A stretch of 64,000 bases of DNA from Numida meleagris (GCF_002078875.1 NC_034409.1:65134583-65198582), one strand, 5' to 3'. Positions 1 through 12,962 are shown, numbered from the stretch's first letter. Notes: generated by a model not told the origin, from the letters alone. A program made the numbers and translations.

Positions 1-629
1 ATGTCCTATTGCAGAGCCGTTTCTGGGAATTAGCTAGAGTATGTCTTTTAGCAGAATTAATCTTAACCTAAGTGCCTTGATTTGACAACTTAACAACTAT
101 GGAGCAGGAGATAAGCTTTGCAGTTGCCTTTATCCTACTAATTCAGGCCAGTGTCTTTAATGAGGTGCATGAGATTTTCAGTAAGACCTTAGGAGGTAGA
201 TATAAGTTTTCCAGCCACAGAAACTAAATTTTGTTTGCTATAGATGCAAGGCAGAGAATGTGAGAAATTTTGCTTTACTTTCCGGTAACCTACTTCTACA
301 AATAACACTGAAAATTTTACACTTGGGCTTCAATTACTGAATGTTTTAGGCACCTGAACAGAATAAAAATGCAAAGAAATTTGCATGAAAATAAATACAT
401 TCCACATTCCTTTAAAACAAAGAAATAAAATGTTTTACAATAAATATAAATCCAAGATCCTCCATGGGTAAAACGACTGTCTCACACATATTATAAGAAA
501 TATAAAGAAGGCAAGAAAAAGAAACAAACCCATAATTCTTACCCAGGAATAAGTATGTAGCCATCAATAGCATCTTACAGTTTTCAGTATTTATGATATT
601 TATATAATACCTTTCCCTCTGCCATTTCA
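1..629. other. Unique AT-rich sequence, no gene seen
   Basis: I see no gene, recognisable repeat or structured RNA here. The short open frames have no recognisable domain and lack splice or polyadenylation context. The stretch fits intergenic or intronic DNA. Confidence 0.5.
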
Positions 630-765
630 AAGTGCTTTCTTTATGTTTTGTACAAGCCTTTGTGCAATAATAGTATCCTCATCTCTGCAATAGAAATGCA
701 AAGGCAGGAGTAAGCGACACCCAAAGAGCAAGAGCTGCACTCAGAATAGATCTAGCTCCTACCTT
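630..765 (-). repeat. MIR/CORE-SINE-like ancient SINE remnant (antisense)
   Basis: The stretch follows the order of the antisense MIR consensus: a block like 'aagtgctt', then 'aataatagtatcctcat', then a GCAAAGGCAGGAG-TAAGCGAC block matching the 'gaggcacagagaggttaagtgac' part. After that come 'agagctgcactcagaatagat' and 'agctcct' at the positions of the 'gcagagctgggaatagaacccagg..tcct' tract. MIR is a tRNA-derived, non-autonomous SINE amplified before or early in amniote evolution, so heavy divergence is expected. The match is by eye against a remembered consensus. A profile search would be needed to fix the subfamily and edges. Confidence 0.5.
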
Positions 766-3700
766 CTTGCACCAGCTTTTATATACGTACTCTTTTTCTG
801 GCAGTGCCTATTCAAGCATGTGTTTTTCACTTAGTCTGAATTATTTAAAAAATATCCTGCATGTGAAAAGAAAAAAAATCTACACCAATGGTACATTCTG
901 AACACCAAGTTTTGCTCTGTCTATTCCAGTATGCAGCAGCATGTCTCTTCCACTCCCACATCAGTACACTCTTAAATATACAGGAAAATGGCTTCATATT
1001 TGGCAAGGCATGCCAGATACCAGAATGCATCTTTCATTTATTTTGGTTGCCATAACATGTGATGGTTAGTGGCACAATAATTTGGAGTCTTTCTGATTTG
1101 TGTGGAGATCACACCACAAGCTCAGTATGAAAATCAAGATCTGATCGTTTCTTCTCTTGGAAAGTTCACAGCAACGTGGAGAAACTCAGCATATTGAAAG
1201 TATAGTTTTGTGCTCTGAAGAAGGAGCATGCTCCTAAAATCCCAAGGTGTCTAACATTTCTTTGGAAAGCTCTCCTGAAGTTACTGTGAAATATTTGCCT
1301 TAGATGACCCTGTTCTGTTTGTGAGATCACAGCTCACAAATAAACAAGCTACAGCAGCTTGAAGCATCGATCCTATTACTCCAGTACTATATAAGAAGGT
1401 AGTATATAATTACTCTTCAAATTCTGGCCTAAAGTATTATTCCTACTAATATATTCTAAAGTGCTGGAAGAACTGTAATTTTACTCACAGACTGCATCAA
1501 TGATTTCTCCCACCTGATCATCTAATCAGCAACTCATCACTCATCACCAGACTTCAGCCATGTTGGCTGAAAATTTCTACAGTATTTGCTGCGTTGCCTC
1601 ACTTTCCCTTTGCAAAAAGGAAGCTATAGGGCAATCTAGCTCACCAGAGCATCACAAAATAGATTAATTAATATTGGCTAGACACTCAGATATTGTTATG
1701 TAAGTCCATGAAGAACTGAAAAAAAATCTTTTTTTCTTAAGAATGTGGTTTGAATCTATTTCAGGCATGGGTCTGCACATTGAACCAAATGTTGAAAAAT
1801 CCTTAGGCAGTAAGCACCATCCATGCTGTGCATGACTGAGTCTAGAGTCTAAAGAAAAAATTAAAACGTAATCATATAATTAGATGTAGGATGATTAAAA
1901 TACACAAGGGAAGCATATCTTCAAATAAATGTAATCTTAATTCTTTTTTATTTTTCTGCAGTTAATTTTGTAGCCTTTCTTTTCTTTGTATGTTTTCTTT
2001 ATGTGATATATAGTCTAAAGGAAAGCAGAAGTGCAGTACTACCAGTGGATTTTTCCCCCTGTATTAAATGTTAATGTAAAATCTGTAACAAAGAATGCAA
2101 CAGCCCATTTACTATTCTACAACAGTTCAGCCATCTTTCAATCAAAGAGAAGCTCCCAGTCACTTAACCAAAAAAAGTCAGAATCTTCCACACTGTCTGC
2201 TAGGCTTCCAATTCTCTTCAGTATATGCTTGAACTTTGAAATTCTCAGTGCAGAAGTCATGAATTATTTCTAGTTCACCAGTAAGAACATGTCTCTATTA
2301 CGAATATAGATATGCTAGGTTATTGCCTCGCAATGCTGTTAGTCCTTAACTTGACTTCAACTGAATTGAAATTTGTAGAGCAGCTAGGAATTAGTTGTGT
2401 TGTAACTGGACTAGAAAATAGACCTTAAGATGTATTATTTGTTAAATAGACCTCCCAGCTGAAGACTCCATCCAAGCCCAGAACTTCATTTATGATGTAA
2501 GACAAGACATCAGCTTTCAAACACCTCTCATACTTCGCCTTTCCCAGGATATACTGTAATATATAGCTCATCGTACTGAGAAGTACATTCATGAATATGC
2601 CTTTGCAGATATAATAAGCAAACACACAAATACACTTATATTTATAGGGAAAGTTGTACCTAGATTGGTATCAAAAATTAGTATTTTTTATCCTTGGTTT
2701 CTAGTAGGCCTTTGTTCAATGAAATTGCATTGCAAAATACCCCAGAGCTATGTATTCAGTAAGAAACAAGCATTTGTCACTTCTCAGTCATTAACTCTCA
2801 TTTTATGCCTAGTTCTCAGATGGTTTCCTTGTATTTCCTAGAGATCTGATCCTGCTGTTCAGACCCATGCCCAAGCCTCATTAACATTTCTCTTCAAACA
2901 CTGTAGGGACATAACATCTGTGCTGATACTACATAGCATAAATTCAACAAGCAGACTTGACAGTTAAAGTAAATGCTCTGAACTACCCAAAAGTATTGCC
3001 ACAATGCTGACAGAAAATGTACAGGTATCCTTGGGGAGCAGAGGCGGAGAGGGATCCAATTCTACCTGCTCAAAAGTGAAATGCAGAGCATATAAAAAGG
3101 TATTTGTTCACTTCTACCTTTATTACAAAGATGACACATTCATTTTGACAATTCTTTTCTTTCTGCTTGCTTTTAATATAGGTATTGTTGGCAATGGCTT
3201 ATCCCATTCTCCTGGTCACCTTTTTCTATTTTTACAGGGCTAGAAACATTACTCCAGTGAAGCTGTAATTTCAGCTTTTATTCCTGGCTAGCTCAGCTCA
3301 GAAAGAGAATGATTTGGGGTTTGATTTCCATTAAAGACCTCAACATGTCTCTCAGAAATGCAAGATCAGATTCAAAATCAGAAAATTCAGCAGATATACA
3401 TCAGTAAATGAGAGGAGAATTGGGACAATCAGGCATTCAGCTTTGGTGCTCTTATTTCTGTTCATCTTTATTCAAAAGTAAGTGCTGTGGTGATTCATGC
3501 TCCTGCCTGAGAAAGCATTCATTTAATAGTCTCACTAATTTTGAAAATGTTCTATCATAAAAGGTGAAATTTCAGACCTAGAATGTACTACTACAAAAAG
3601 AAGCAGGAAATAGTCTTAATTGCAATTTTGAAGGGATTTTCTTCCTAATGAGTGGCAACTCTCATAAAGAAACACAAAGAATAAGTTTTTAAATTTCAGT

Positions 3701-6700
3701 TCTTTTCTTAATTTGGATTTAAACTTCAGCTGTGTAGAATCCAGGGTTTAGGCCTCAACCACAAGGTTAAATAAGCTCTATGTTGTTCTTCTGATTCTGT
3801 ATTAAAGTTAGAGCTGAAAAACTAAGTCAAATTTAATTAGCCATTTTTGTCTAATTCTCTGGTATTCATATTGGAAATTATATATGGCTGACTAACATTC
3901 TTCTTGACAGTCCATTATTTCATCAGTCTTTTCAAATATTCATTGGAAGTAGTTGTTAATATTGGAACTATTATGGTTGCTACTGTACACAAAGGTTACT
4001 TGGAAGGATCCTCCTGATTGTTCTTCCTGACTCATCAAGCAGTCACTCTTTAAAGATGAAGTTCAGGAAAGTATATGTACATGTAATTATAACTGTTCAC
4101 TGTCTTTGTGACTTTTTGATTCTTGACCCCCATCCTATGGCTCATTTCCTTCAGCAGATCTTTGTACTTCTACTTTCTTGCAGACTATAAAGTCATCGTC
4201 AATAAGGCCCACAGGATTCACAAACATATACATAATCATTGGGAAAATACAATTGAGGAGATGTCTCATAAAAAATTAAGGCAAATATTGATGGATAAAA
4301 AGAACTGTGTGATCTGCCAAGCTTTTGTTGTGCTGTAAAATCAGTGTTCTGTAACTGCAGCCCAATCAATCAGCAAAATTTTACCTTAACAGTAATAAAA
4401 ATTGTGTACTTCACAAAAACCTTAAAAACCCTGGCTATGCTTGCAGAAATGAACGTGTCTTTAATCAGGGGCTTGTGACAAGATCCAAACCCAAGTACAT
4501 TTCACATCAGTGAGGGACCCATAAGAAAAAAGTGGAATTGAGCTGAACAGGATTTGATTTTTGTCTAAACTATAGAAGTGGAAATCTTGGACAATTTCAC
4601 TTACAAACAATGAGATAATCCTTCTGATCATGTATTGCTATGGAAGAATGGCTCATCAAATACATACCAAGACTGTTCTCAGCTTCATTTAGAATGATAA
4701 ATATTTATTGTCATTATTTATTACTGTGAAATTACTGAAAGAAGCAAACATGACAAGGCCACAGGACTACAGTCTGTATTAGTGCTTTGTGCTTTTGTCC
4801 TAGATATATAGTAGGTAATGCATCTTGCTGGACACACTCAATTTACAGTTAGTTCTGGATGTGACAGCAACTGATCATCCAGCAAGTTTTTAGTATTTAG
4901 AAAGAAAAACTAATTCATGTCAGATTATTCCTTCTTCTTGTCAGTGGCACTTTATTTAAAAAGGTTTATTCCTGTTCTTAGCCATCTGACTGGATTTGCA
5001 ATTAAGGTCTTTGTTTAATTTCTTTAAAACATCATTCCTGTTTATACATCTTCTGCAATTTCATTTTTAAATGTAATTGCTTCTAAATCTCAGAGGATAT
5101 TAACAGCTGCCTGAACTGATATGCATTAATACTAAGAACTGTGATTTAAACTACTAAAGCAAAAGCTGAACAAAGCAAACTAGACACAATTCTAATCATG
5201 TTCTGGCAGCTGATTCTTTATATTTGCTATCTGTACTACTTACTTCAGTGCCTGAAATTCAGTTCTAGCTGTATGTTTAGTGCTGTATAAGCCTACACTG
5301 CCTGTCTTTATGGTGATGATGTGAAAACTTAAGTCATTTCTGCATTAGAAGTCACTGATCCTTCACCTTTACTGAGAGTGAGGACACTGTCTGCTTACCC
5401 ATACTATTGGAAATTTGATTACATGTTCCTGGTCATCTCACATACTGTTCCAAAGTGTTCTTCTGATTGGGGAAGCTATCACTGAGCTCCTTTCAAGAGG
5501 AATTTAAGCCGTAAATTCTCCCATGTCTATTGCACCTTTATTGTGCAGATATCCTAAAACGGCAAGGGAAGGTCCTTGCCTCCGTCACAGAGAAGTCCAA
5601 TTTTCTGTTTTCTTCACAGGGAGACATTTGAAATGACAGCCTTCAACTTAGAGAATGTCTGTAAAGTGTTTCAGAAATGGATGAGAACAATTTCTTATTA
5701 CAGAGAAGTGACATCCTCTCCAGACTTTTTTTAAAACATTTTTTTTCTGGCTCAATGGATGTCAGACAGGCAGGAATGAACTGCCTTTATTTAGTGTGTA
5801 TGCTTATTCTCTCCAGTCTCAACATTTCTTAGAGCACAGAGTCTGCTCTTTTAAGACATTCATGACACTTATGATTTGTGTGGATATACTAGCATAATCT
5901 CTTCAGAAAATGTATCTTGATACAGGCAAGGGTATATCAGCAATGATGCTTTAATAGCAGCGTGACCCAATCAATCTTTTCCACACTCTGGCTCTTTCTA
6001 GATTACAAGGGATTTTAGCAGTGTGCCTCACAGCAACCTCTCCTCAGTGCCTCGCAGTCGGCAAGCATAAAGCTCTGGAGGTTTTATGTCACATAGACAG
6101 TTCTGATCTTTCTTGATTGATTTTTCTTCTTTTTACTGTTCCACACAAAATAGTGTTTGTCATTCACATGTGTGCGTGTGTGTAACGTGATTGAAATGAT
6201 TCTAAGTGTCATCTTGAAAGTTTCCATTGGAGATCTGAAGCGGTAACATTTTACCACACAGGAACCTCAAAAATTTTTGGTACTCAGTTCCACCTCTTCT
6301 GCTACAAAGACTTTGCTGGTGTCTGACTGATCAACAAGGCATTTCTGTCTTTGCTGCCTTATCCAAATTTCCCTAACAGTAGTTCCATTCTTCTTTTTCA
6401 GAGATGATCTCATGCTCACTGAGTAATGCCAAACAAGAGCTGTATGTGGAGCAGCTCAAGAGAAGGTGGAGAGGTAACAATAAACTGAACACTCCCTGGC
6501 CACAGATTAGAGCAATCTTGGTTACTCCAAATTAAGTGTGTCTGCCTACAGCTTGAAACAGTCATTTCAGCAACCAGGATCAGCGCTGGAGTACTTCAGC
6601 CACTGCCCTTTCCATGAGATAAATTCTCTTAATCAAATTCCAAAAAAAAAAAAGCAAAGTAAAATGGTCTTACATCATGTCTCTGGCTCTGTGAGCTTAG

Positions 6701-6783
6701 TCAAAGAGTTTGTGCAACAGCTGAGTCACAGGTTGTGCTCTTTCTTTCATACCTTTGTTTTCCCTTTTTTTTCCCCTTCTATT
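766..6783. other. Unique AT-rich sequence, no gene seen
   Basis: Six kilobases without a recognisable gene or well-preserved transposon. There are short open frames up to 80 residues, for example at 2031-2273 and 3004-3243 on the plus strand. They have no recognised domain, no paired splice sites and no codon bias visible by eye. A short TG-rich run lies near 6165-6183. This is probably intergenic or intronic. Confidence 0.5.
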
Positions 6784-6938
6784 TATAGAATCAGAATCAT
6801 TTGAGTTGGAAGGGACCTTTAAAGGCCATCTAATCCAATCCCCCAGCAATGAACAGGGACAGCACAGTCAGGGATCTCAGAGCCCCTCCAGCCTGACCGT
6901 AAGTGTCTCCAGGGTCAGGGCATCCACTCTGTCACAAG
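6784..6938 (-). mobile_element. CR1 LINE, short 3'-end fragment (antisense)
   Basis: On the plus strand this reads as the reverse complement of a CR1 3' end. It opens with TAGAATCAGAATCATTTGAG followed by GTTGGAAGGGACC, CATCTAATCCAATCCCCC and then the 'agcaatgaacagggaca...tcagagcccctccagcctgacc' tract. CR1 is the dominant non-LTR retrotransposon of birds and is usually severely 5'-truncated, as here (about 155 bp). Its terminal octamers have decayed. The right edge is approximate because the sequence drifts from the family pattern after 'catccactctgtca'. Confidence 0.85.
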
Positions 6939-9900
6939 CGGAATGTTCCTTTGCTTTCAGTCTACTTTCAGTCTTTTAGCCATACTGCCACTGCTGCTTC
7001 ACTGTCATCTACATTCTTTTTCATGGCATCACATTTTTATACTTCCTGTTCTTTCTAAAACATATTCCATGCAGCCCTTGAGAGATCTGTCTCTTCCATT
7101 TCCGTCACAATCTGCTCACATTTTTTTCTTCCAGTGATGCATTTCTTTATCTACTCTGCCTTACTGCATCCTGATTGTAGGCTTGGAATACAAATGTTTT
7201 TTCCTCGTAGCACTCTTTCTTCTTATATTTCCCAGTTGGTCATAGTTTTCCAAGCTCAGAGACCTGACTCAGCAATTTGCATCATACACCCGTTGTCCAG
7301 TAGTCCTTCTAATTATGCCACACCAGGAACTGTGTTATGAAGGCCAGACTAATTAACAAACTTTTGTAAGGTACGTCTATGTAGGCCAGGTGGAGCTGCT
7401 CCAGTGAATTACACCTATGAAATTTCCCAGGGCGGAGACACCTTTGCCTCTTCTGAATAAGAGCTCAAGCACAAAACTACAGGAAGAATGCTATAATTCT
7501 CAGGTCAGTAAGATCCTTTGGTAGCCACAGGAATGGATTTCAAACTTTCCTGTTTTTCCTTTGATTATGTCTACCTTGGAGACTACAACCAGGCCAGCTG
7601 TCACGTACATACAGTATGGCTGTGACAGAATAGAACTGCATTTAGACCAATTTTCTCACTTGCTAATAATAGCTACATGGGGAGTTTGCAACCAATAGTG
7701 TAAACACCACTTTCATTTCCAGGACCAATAATGATGAAAGTCTTGCAAAAAGAGTTCTGGATTTCAAGTGGGAATAACTGCAGAGAAGATACTCCCTTCC
7801 CTTTTATATAGATCCATTATTTTCTTCTCTGAATTCCACTGAGGTGTTGTAACTGCTCTTACTCAGGTTTGAAAAGTTACAAAGCTGAACCAACAACATT
7901 TGCATTAGCAGAGGCTTTGGAAAAAGAAACAACTAAGAGACAAACTACGTTTTGCAAACCTGGTGAGATATTTCATATACTTAGCACATACCAATAACAA
8001 ATGTTTTGAAAACCTACAGATTCTTATGAAATAATCTGAGTTTAGTGTAATTAGTTCACTAGTGTTTACAGATTTGATTTGGGGATTATGGTTAGAAAAG
8101 TCTTCTTTCCTAGAACAAATAATACATTTGATGTATAAGAGAAAATATCTTTTTTTTTTTCTTGTTACCTTTTATAGATACTAAGATTTTAGCTTATATA
8201 TATGATCTATTTGCACAAAAAATACCTTCAGTAGGATCCAGTTTAGCTTTACATTAAACACCCTAAATAGAACTCAGCATGAGGACAAATAATGAAAATG
8301 AAATAGTGTGGGTACAAAAGGGCAAATTAATAAGTAACCCAGGGATTTGAACATCGTTCTGAGTCAAAAAAGCCATGAACAACAGACATTTTATGTTTGT
8401 GATGGCATTCATCACTATCCCCTGTGGTTTGTGAGTTGTTATGTCTTGAATAGACAGTGATCCTTTTAGTTTAGAAAAAAAAATCCCTTGCATTTTACCA
8501 GCTAAGATGCTTTCAACAGTTTAGGCATTTCTTTCTCTCTCTTTTTGCTTCTTTACCTTCATTCCCAACTCAATTTTCAGTTTATCTTTTTTCTTACAGA
8601 CTAATGTGTCATTGCTTGGAAAGTTCAGAAAGGAAACTTTTCTCCAGTTACCTTTTCTTTTTGGTGATGATGTGCTAGGAATGGCAGACAAAGCATCACT
8701 CACAGATAGGACAGCTGACCAAAGTCTTGCTGGGTGCAGAAAAAAATCCAATGGAAAACTCAGAGAAATGCAAAATATTAGGAAATAATTTAACTTACCT
8801 AAATAGTAGATACATCCTTGTTGTCATCTGAAATCCGGGAAGAACCAGCCTATGTCAGTGTAACACCTCCTTTCAAACCATTTATATTCTTCCCTTTCTT
8901 GACTATTTCTGTTTCTTTTTCTGAGGAAACTCCTCATCTGTAAATGGACACTGCTATATTTTTAGCCCCTTTCAGACAGAAAAACTGCTCCAAAATTCTC
9001 TCCAGCACACTACTAATTTATTTTGTTGAATCTATGTTCCTTTAAGTGTTCTGATTCAGGAAATCTACTTTCAGAGCAAGTGGAAAAAAAAAAAATTCTC
9101 TCCACCCTCTTAACTTCAACTGGGGTTTTTCATGGAATTAACTTAGCAAAAATTCAATTGTATTTGAGGTCTTTAGAGAGAATATGAATTTGTTACAATC
9201 TCAAGAGCTGGTGACTGTAAATTCTTTTTCTTTTCCTCTAAACTCATGACTTCACTAGCAACTGTTTTTTCCTCCTGTACAATACAAATCTACCCTGTTT
9301 GATTAAACCTTAGTCACTCTGTCCCATATCTAGAGCCTCTCCTCGAAGCTGTAATGTTACTTCACCTTCCAAAGACAATTTTCCTCCTGAGGCACATCCT
9401 TCATGATGAGAGTGGTCAGAGTCCTAGTGTTAGCTTGGCATTTTTTGAAGAGGATGTCATGGTTTCCAGGATAATTACCCCAGCATGTAACATTCTGGGA
9501 TTTACCATCTGATAAGGAGTGAAACCATCGCTAATGCAGAGCACAAAACAGTTATTGCACATCAGCAATAAATGCGCCACATGGAGGGAACCACTGGCAA
9601 TTTTGTAACCCAAACTAGCAAAAAACAGCCTTATAACAAAAGGGCATGGCATTTCAACACTGAAAAGCCGGGCACCAGCAGCACAAAGAGATACTCCTTT
9701 CATTAGCATTTCAATCACCTTGTAGAACTGAGTATTTCCACTTTTGTCTCCCTTCTCTTCCTCTCTTTCTGACCTAGACATCCTTTAATTGTTTGTTAGG
9801 GGATCATCTTTTGGCCACATGGCTTCTTGTTTTCTTCCTTGCCTGACCTCCAGAGGGATCTGTCAGACAGAGATTCCTATCCTTAGCCCATAATCTCTTT

Positions 9901-10371
9901 AAAATCTTTCCCAGCTCATGGCACTTTTATGTACTCTATTCAAAAGAACTTAATAGATTTATTAGGCTATTTGGCATTGTTATTTTTATATGGTTATTCA
10001 TTAGCTTCTGATATCTATAGTAATAAAAGTTTTAAGCACATATCAAAGACAAAGCTATTAATTGCTCCATATTATTTCAAGTTTGACTGAATTTCTGTTA
10101 TGGCATATTGCTCTATCACTTTTATTCTAGTTGAGGATCTCAAGAAAGAGATTAACGTGTACTTACAGCCAACTTAAACCAAATTTTATTTCAGACCATG
10201 AATGATGATGACTTTAAACTTTCTGATGACTTGGAGCAATATTTAAATATTAGCATGGAATTTGTCCCCATGAGTGGATTCTCAAGTTCTTTGCTCCACT
10301 TGTGAGACGTGGGTTGCACTCTTTTGCAAGTTAGTATTGTTTACCAGGAATACCTATGTATTAACTCCTTG
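6939..10371. other. Unique sequence, no gene seen
   Basis: No recognisable coding gene. A minus-strand open frame of 121 codons at 9416-9781 is the only long one. I cannot assign it to any family, and a frame of this length is not unusual by chance in a window this size. Runs of A or T occur near 8150 and 9087. Confidence 0.45.
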
Positions 10372-11087
10372 AGAGCAGCCCTGCGGAGAAGGACTTGGGG
10401 GTCCTGGCGGACAAGAAGCTGGACATGAGCCAGCAGTGTGCGCTGGCAGCCCGGAAGGCCAACTATGTTCTGGGCTGCATTAAAAGAACAGTGGCCAGGA
10501 GGGAGAGGGAGGTGATTGTCCCCCTCTACTCAGCTCTTGTGAGGCCCCAACTGCAGTACTGTGTCCAGGCCTGGGGCCCCAGCACAAGAAAGATGCAGAG
10601 CTCTTGGAACGGGTCCAGAGGAGGGCCACCAAGATGATCAGAGGGCTGGAGCACCACTCCTGTGAAGAAAGGTTGAGGGAACTGGTCTTGTTTAGCTTGA
10701 AGAAGAGAAGGCTCTGGAGAGACCTCATTGTGGCCTTCCAGTACTTGAAGGGAGAGTATAAACAGGAGGGTGAACTACTGTTTACATGGGTGGATAGTGA
10801 TAGGACAAGGGGGAATGGTTTTAAACTAAAATAGGGGAGGTTTAGGTTAGATATGAGGGGGAAGTTTTTCACTCAGAGGATGGTAACGCACTGGAACAGG
10901 TTGCCCAAGCAGGTCGTGGATGCCCCGTCCATGGAGATATTCAAGGCCAGGCTGGACATGGCTCTGGGCAGCCTGGTCTAGTGGTTGGCAACCCTGCACA
11001 TAGAAGGGGGGTTGAAACTAGATGATCTTTGAGGTCCTTTTCAATCCAGGCCATTCTATGACTCTATGATTATGATTCTGTGATTTA
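10372..11087 (+). mobile_element. CR1 LINE, 3' part with ORF2 C-terminus
   Basis: This sense-oriented CR1 is about 716 bp long and 5'-truncated. The first half encodes the C-terminal end of CR1 ORF2: the residues [20 protein letters not shown] and the nearby LGCIKR and YCVQAWGP blocks are characteristic of the end of the reverse transcriptase protein. The second half is the ORF2 tail plus 3' UTR ('gatgatctttgaggtcctttt'), closing in decayed octamers (ATTCTATGACTCTATGATTATGATTCTGTG). The element ends less than 350 bp before the provirus remnant. It retains only the distal RT region, with no endonuclease and no catalytic YxDD block in the window, so it cannot be active. Confidence 0.95.
10378..10990 (+). 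pseudogene. CR1 ORF2 (reverse transcriptase) C-terminal remnant
   Basis: The reading frame that opens at about 10378 is CR1 ORF2. It breaks in a run of C at 10577-10580, and the homologous protein continues one frame over ([20 protein letters not shown] and onward). The second frame then meets a stop codon at 10832-10834 inside the conserved tail, after GNGFKLK. Homology resumes behind that stop through WNRLPKQVVDAPS and up to the 3' UTR. One frameshift, one nonsense codon and the loss of everything upstream make this a dead copy. Several other open frames over this interval, including a 130-codon one on the opposite strand, are shadows of it. Confidence 0.9.
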
Positions 11088-11431
11088 GCTCTGTATATTA
11101 GGTTAAAACTATAACAGTCTTTGCCATCTCATTCCCCTTGCAAAGGAATGAAAGTCATTTGGGTCCTTTAGAGTGCCTGGACGTAACACAACAGAACACT
11201 AAATAGCTCACCTTCATTGCTGTATTATATTTGCACAGATAAGACCGGAAAAAGAACAAAAATAGAAGTCCAGTGTAGATGTTAGCTGATGCAGCTTTGT
11301 AGTTAAGGGGGAACAGAAATTTCTGGATATGCAATTGTATCCAGATGTATTCAAAGAAGAAACAGAAGAGGAAAGTAAGAAGAACAGAAATCAGAACAGA
11401 AGAAGTAAGACTCTTGCCAGCTAATATGTAG
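11088..11431. other. Spacer between CR1 and provirus, possibly decayed retroviral pol
   Basis: No clear homology. It lies directly upstream of a recognisable retroviral RNase H segment, so it may be the rest of pol decayed past recognition, or host flank exposed by a deletion. I cannot place the left edge of the provirus inside it. Confidence 0.35.
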
Positions 11432-12248
11432 ACTCAGAAAGTTGAGCTAATTGCTCTGAGTCGAGCATTAGAACTGTCAAATGACAAGAGACCTAACATG
11501 CATACTGACTTGAAATATGCCTTTGGAGTGATATATATGACTATGGGTCTATTTGGAAAGAAAGTTACTATTATCTCAAGGAAATGCTATCAAATATAGT
11601 ACAGAAATTATGAGATTACTTAAACCAAGAGAACTGACAGTAATTCACTGCAAGGTCCACCAGTTTGGATATACTGACGTAATCAAAGGGAATAGAAGAG
11701 CAGATGAAGCTGCCAAGAAAAAAGCACTGTCAGTAACGGTAGGTATCTTATTTCCTGAAAAGTTCTTAAATATTAAGACTCCTATTCTATGAAAAAAAAG
11801 AGGATAAGTTAGCGAACCTATTAAATTGTACTAAAAATACTGAAAGATGGCAGGTTGTAACACATCATGGACAATGGAATGACTCCTCCAATGGAATGAA
11901 AGAATTAATGGAAAGAACACACAAGAGTACTCACATAGGGACAAAAACTCTAGTTGAATTATTAAGATAAGCAGTGGGAATTAATATGTTATTGTTTGCA
12001 TGGAGTACTGTCCAGAGGTGCAGGATTTGTCTCAAAAATAATCCTAAAATTCAGAGGAGAGAGGTTAAAAGGGGTTCTGTACCCAGCAAATATTGGCAAA
12101 TTGATTTTTCTGAATTATCGAAGTGAAAAGGGCGTAAATAATTATTGGTATTCGTTGACACAGTGGGATATAGTTTTGACTAGAAAAGGCAATCAGATGA
12201 AGATGGTGATCAAATAATTACTGAACATCTCTGATCTTTGGCAAGAGT
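11432..12248 (+). pseudogene. Endogenous retrovirus pol remnant: RNase H and integrase N-terminal half
   Basis: From 11432 the translation resembles the end of a gammaretroviral RNase H. It shows the 'QKVELIAL' helix carrying a catalytic Glu, a 'TD' strand and a terminal 'GNRRADEAAKK' segment with the last catalytic Asp. The first catalytic Asp is not visible. A one-base frame change lies near 11555. From about 11896 an integrase follows: a His-X3-His and Cys-X2-Cys zinc-binding pattern with a stop codon in between, then 'YWQIDFSEL' and 'VFVDT', which carry the first two acidic residues of the D,D-35-E core. The third acidic residue is not seen, because a CR1 fragment interrupts the region. 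The copy is multiply broken and cannot encode an enzyme. The gamma-like assignment rests on these motifs together with the envelope downstream. Confidence 0.85.
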
Positions 12249-12269
12249 TCTTTCTTTCCTCCATAGGTA

Positions 12270-12362
12270 CATGCAGTTAAGTACTCCAGTACCCCTGGAT
12301 GCATCATCTTTGTGGCCCTCCACTGGACTCTCTCTAGAAATTTCTTGTCTTTCTTGAAGAAA
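12270..12362 (-). mobile_element. Short antisense CR1 fragment inside the provirus
   Basis: The run CATCTTTGTGGCCCTCCACT followed by GGACTCTCTC and 'cttgtctttcttgaag' is the reverse complement of the CR1 ORF2 tail ('caagaaagacatggagct...gtccagaggagggccac'). It has no CR1 3' end. It is therefore either an internal scrap left by rearrangement or an insertion later cut by deletion. Retroviral sequence lies on both sides, which dates it to after the provirus. Both edges are approximate. Confidence 0.65.
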
Positions 12363-12962
12363 CACCTAACGAATACTGCAGTAAAAATAAAAAGGATTTA
12401 CTCTTGGGCTCATTGCACCGGGATAGAGGCAGATCAACAGGAGAAGTGGAGGGTTGAAGAAGTCAATTCCCTGAAATTAAAAATCAAAAGAAACATATGA
12501 ACTGCACTTGGAACTGTTTGAATACTTATTTAGGATAGAACTATACTTGGGAAATATTACTCTTGGTTTTGTATCTCTGATTTTACTCATTCTACATTTT
12601 GCTTATTTGTGTAACTATACAGATTTCTTTAAAGAAAGAAACAAAGGAACTAAGTGGCATGATACTCTTCTGTTGCCTTTGGATGATTAAGAAAACTGAA
12701 GGAAGCATATGGAAACCATGAAACCCATGGGATCAGAATACGTTTCATAAAATAATCAAAAATACAGTTCAGATTGCTAATAAGAGCAATTGCTAGGCTT
12801 GTGTTCATCTTCTAGAACATGCTGAGCAGGGAATTTCATCAGCTAATATATCTTGAAGAAACTTGTGGGCTAGGACAAATTTTACAGTTAGTGATGACAA
12901 AGGAGAGGGAAACATTTAATTGATTCCTTTGCTCAATTTTTTTATTCCTTGGTTAGAGATGA
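12363..12962 (+). pseudogene. Probable decayed env surface-subunit region of the provirus
   Basis: This interval lies between the integrase remnant and a recognisable transmembrane-envelope remnant, so by position it should hold the end of integrase and the surface subunit of env. I cannot align it to any family. One 60-codon open frame (12508-12690) contains a hydrophobic stretch of about 20 residues rich in Leu and Ile. At about 600 bp it is far shorter than a normal surface subunit, which points to a large internal deletion. Confidence 0.4.

Noticed and set aside
9416..9781. 121-codon minus-strand frame that at first looked like a membrane protein or retropseudogene
   Set aside because: Hydrophobic stretches are present but I cannot match it to any family, and it has no polyadenylate tail or flanking duplications to suggest retroposition.
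10480..10872. 130-codon minus-strand frame
   Set aside because: It is antisense to the CR1 ORF2 remnant, which explains the sequence on the plus strand.
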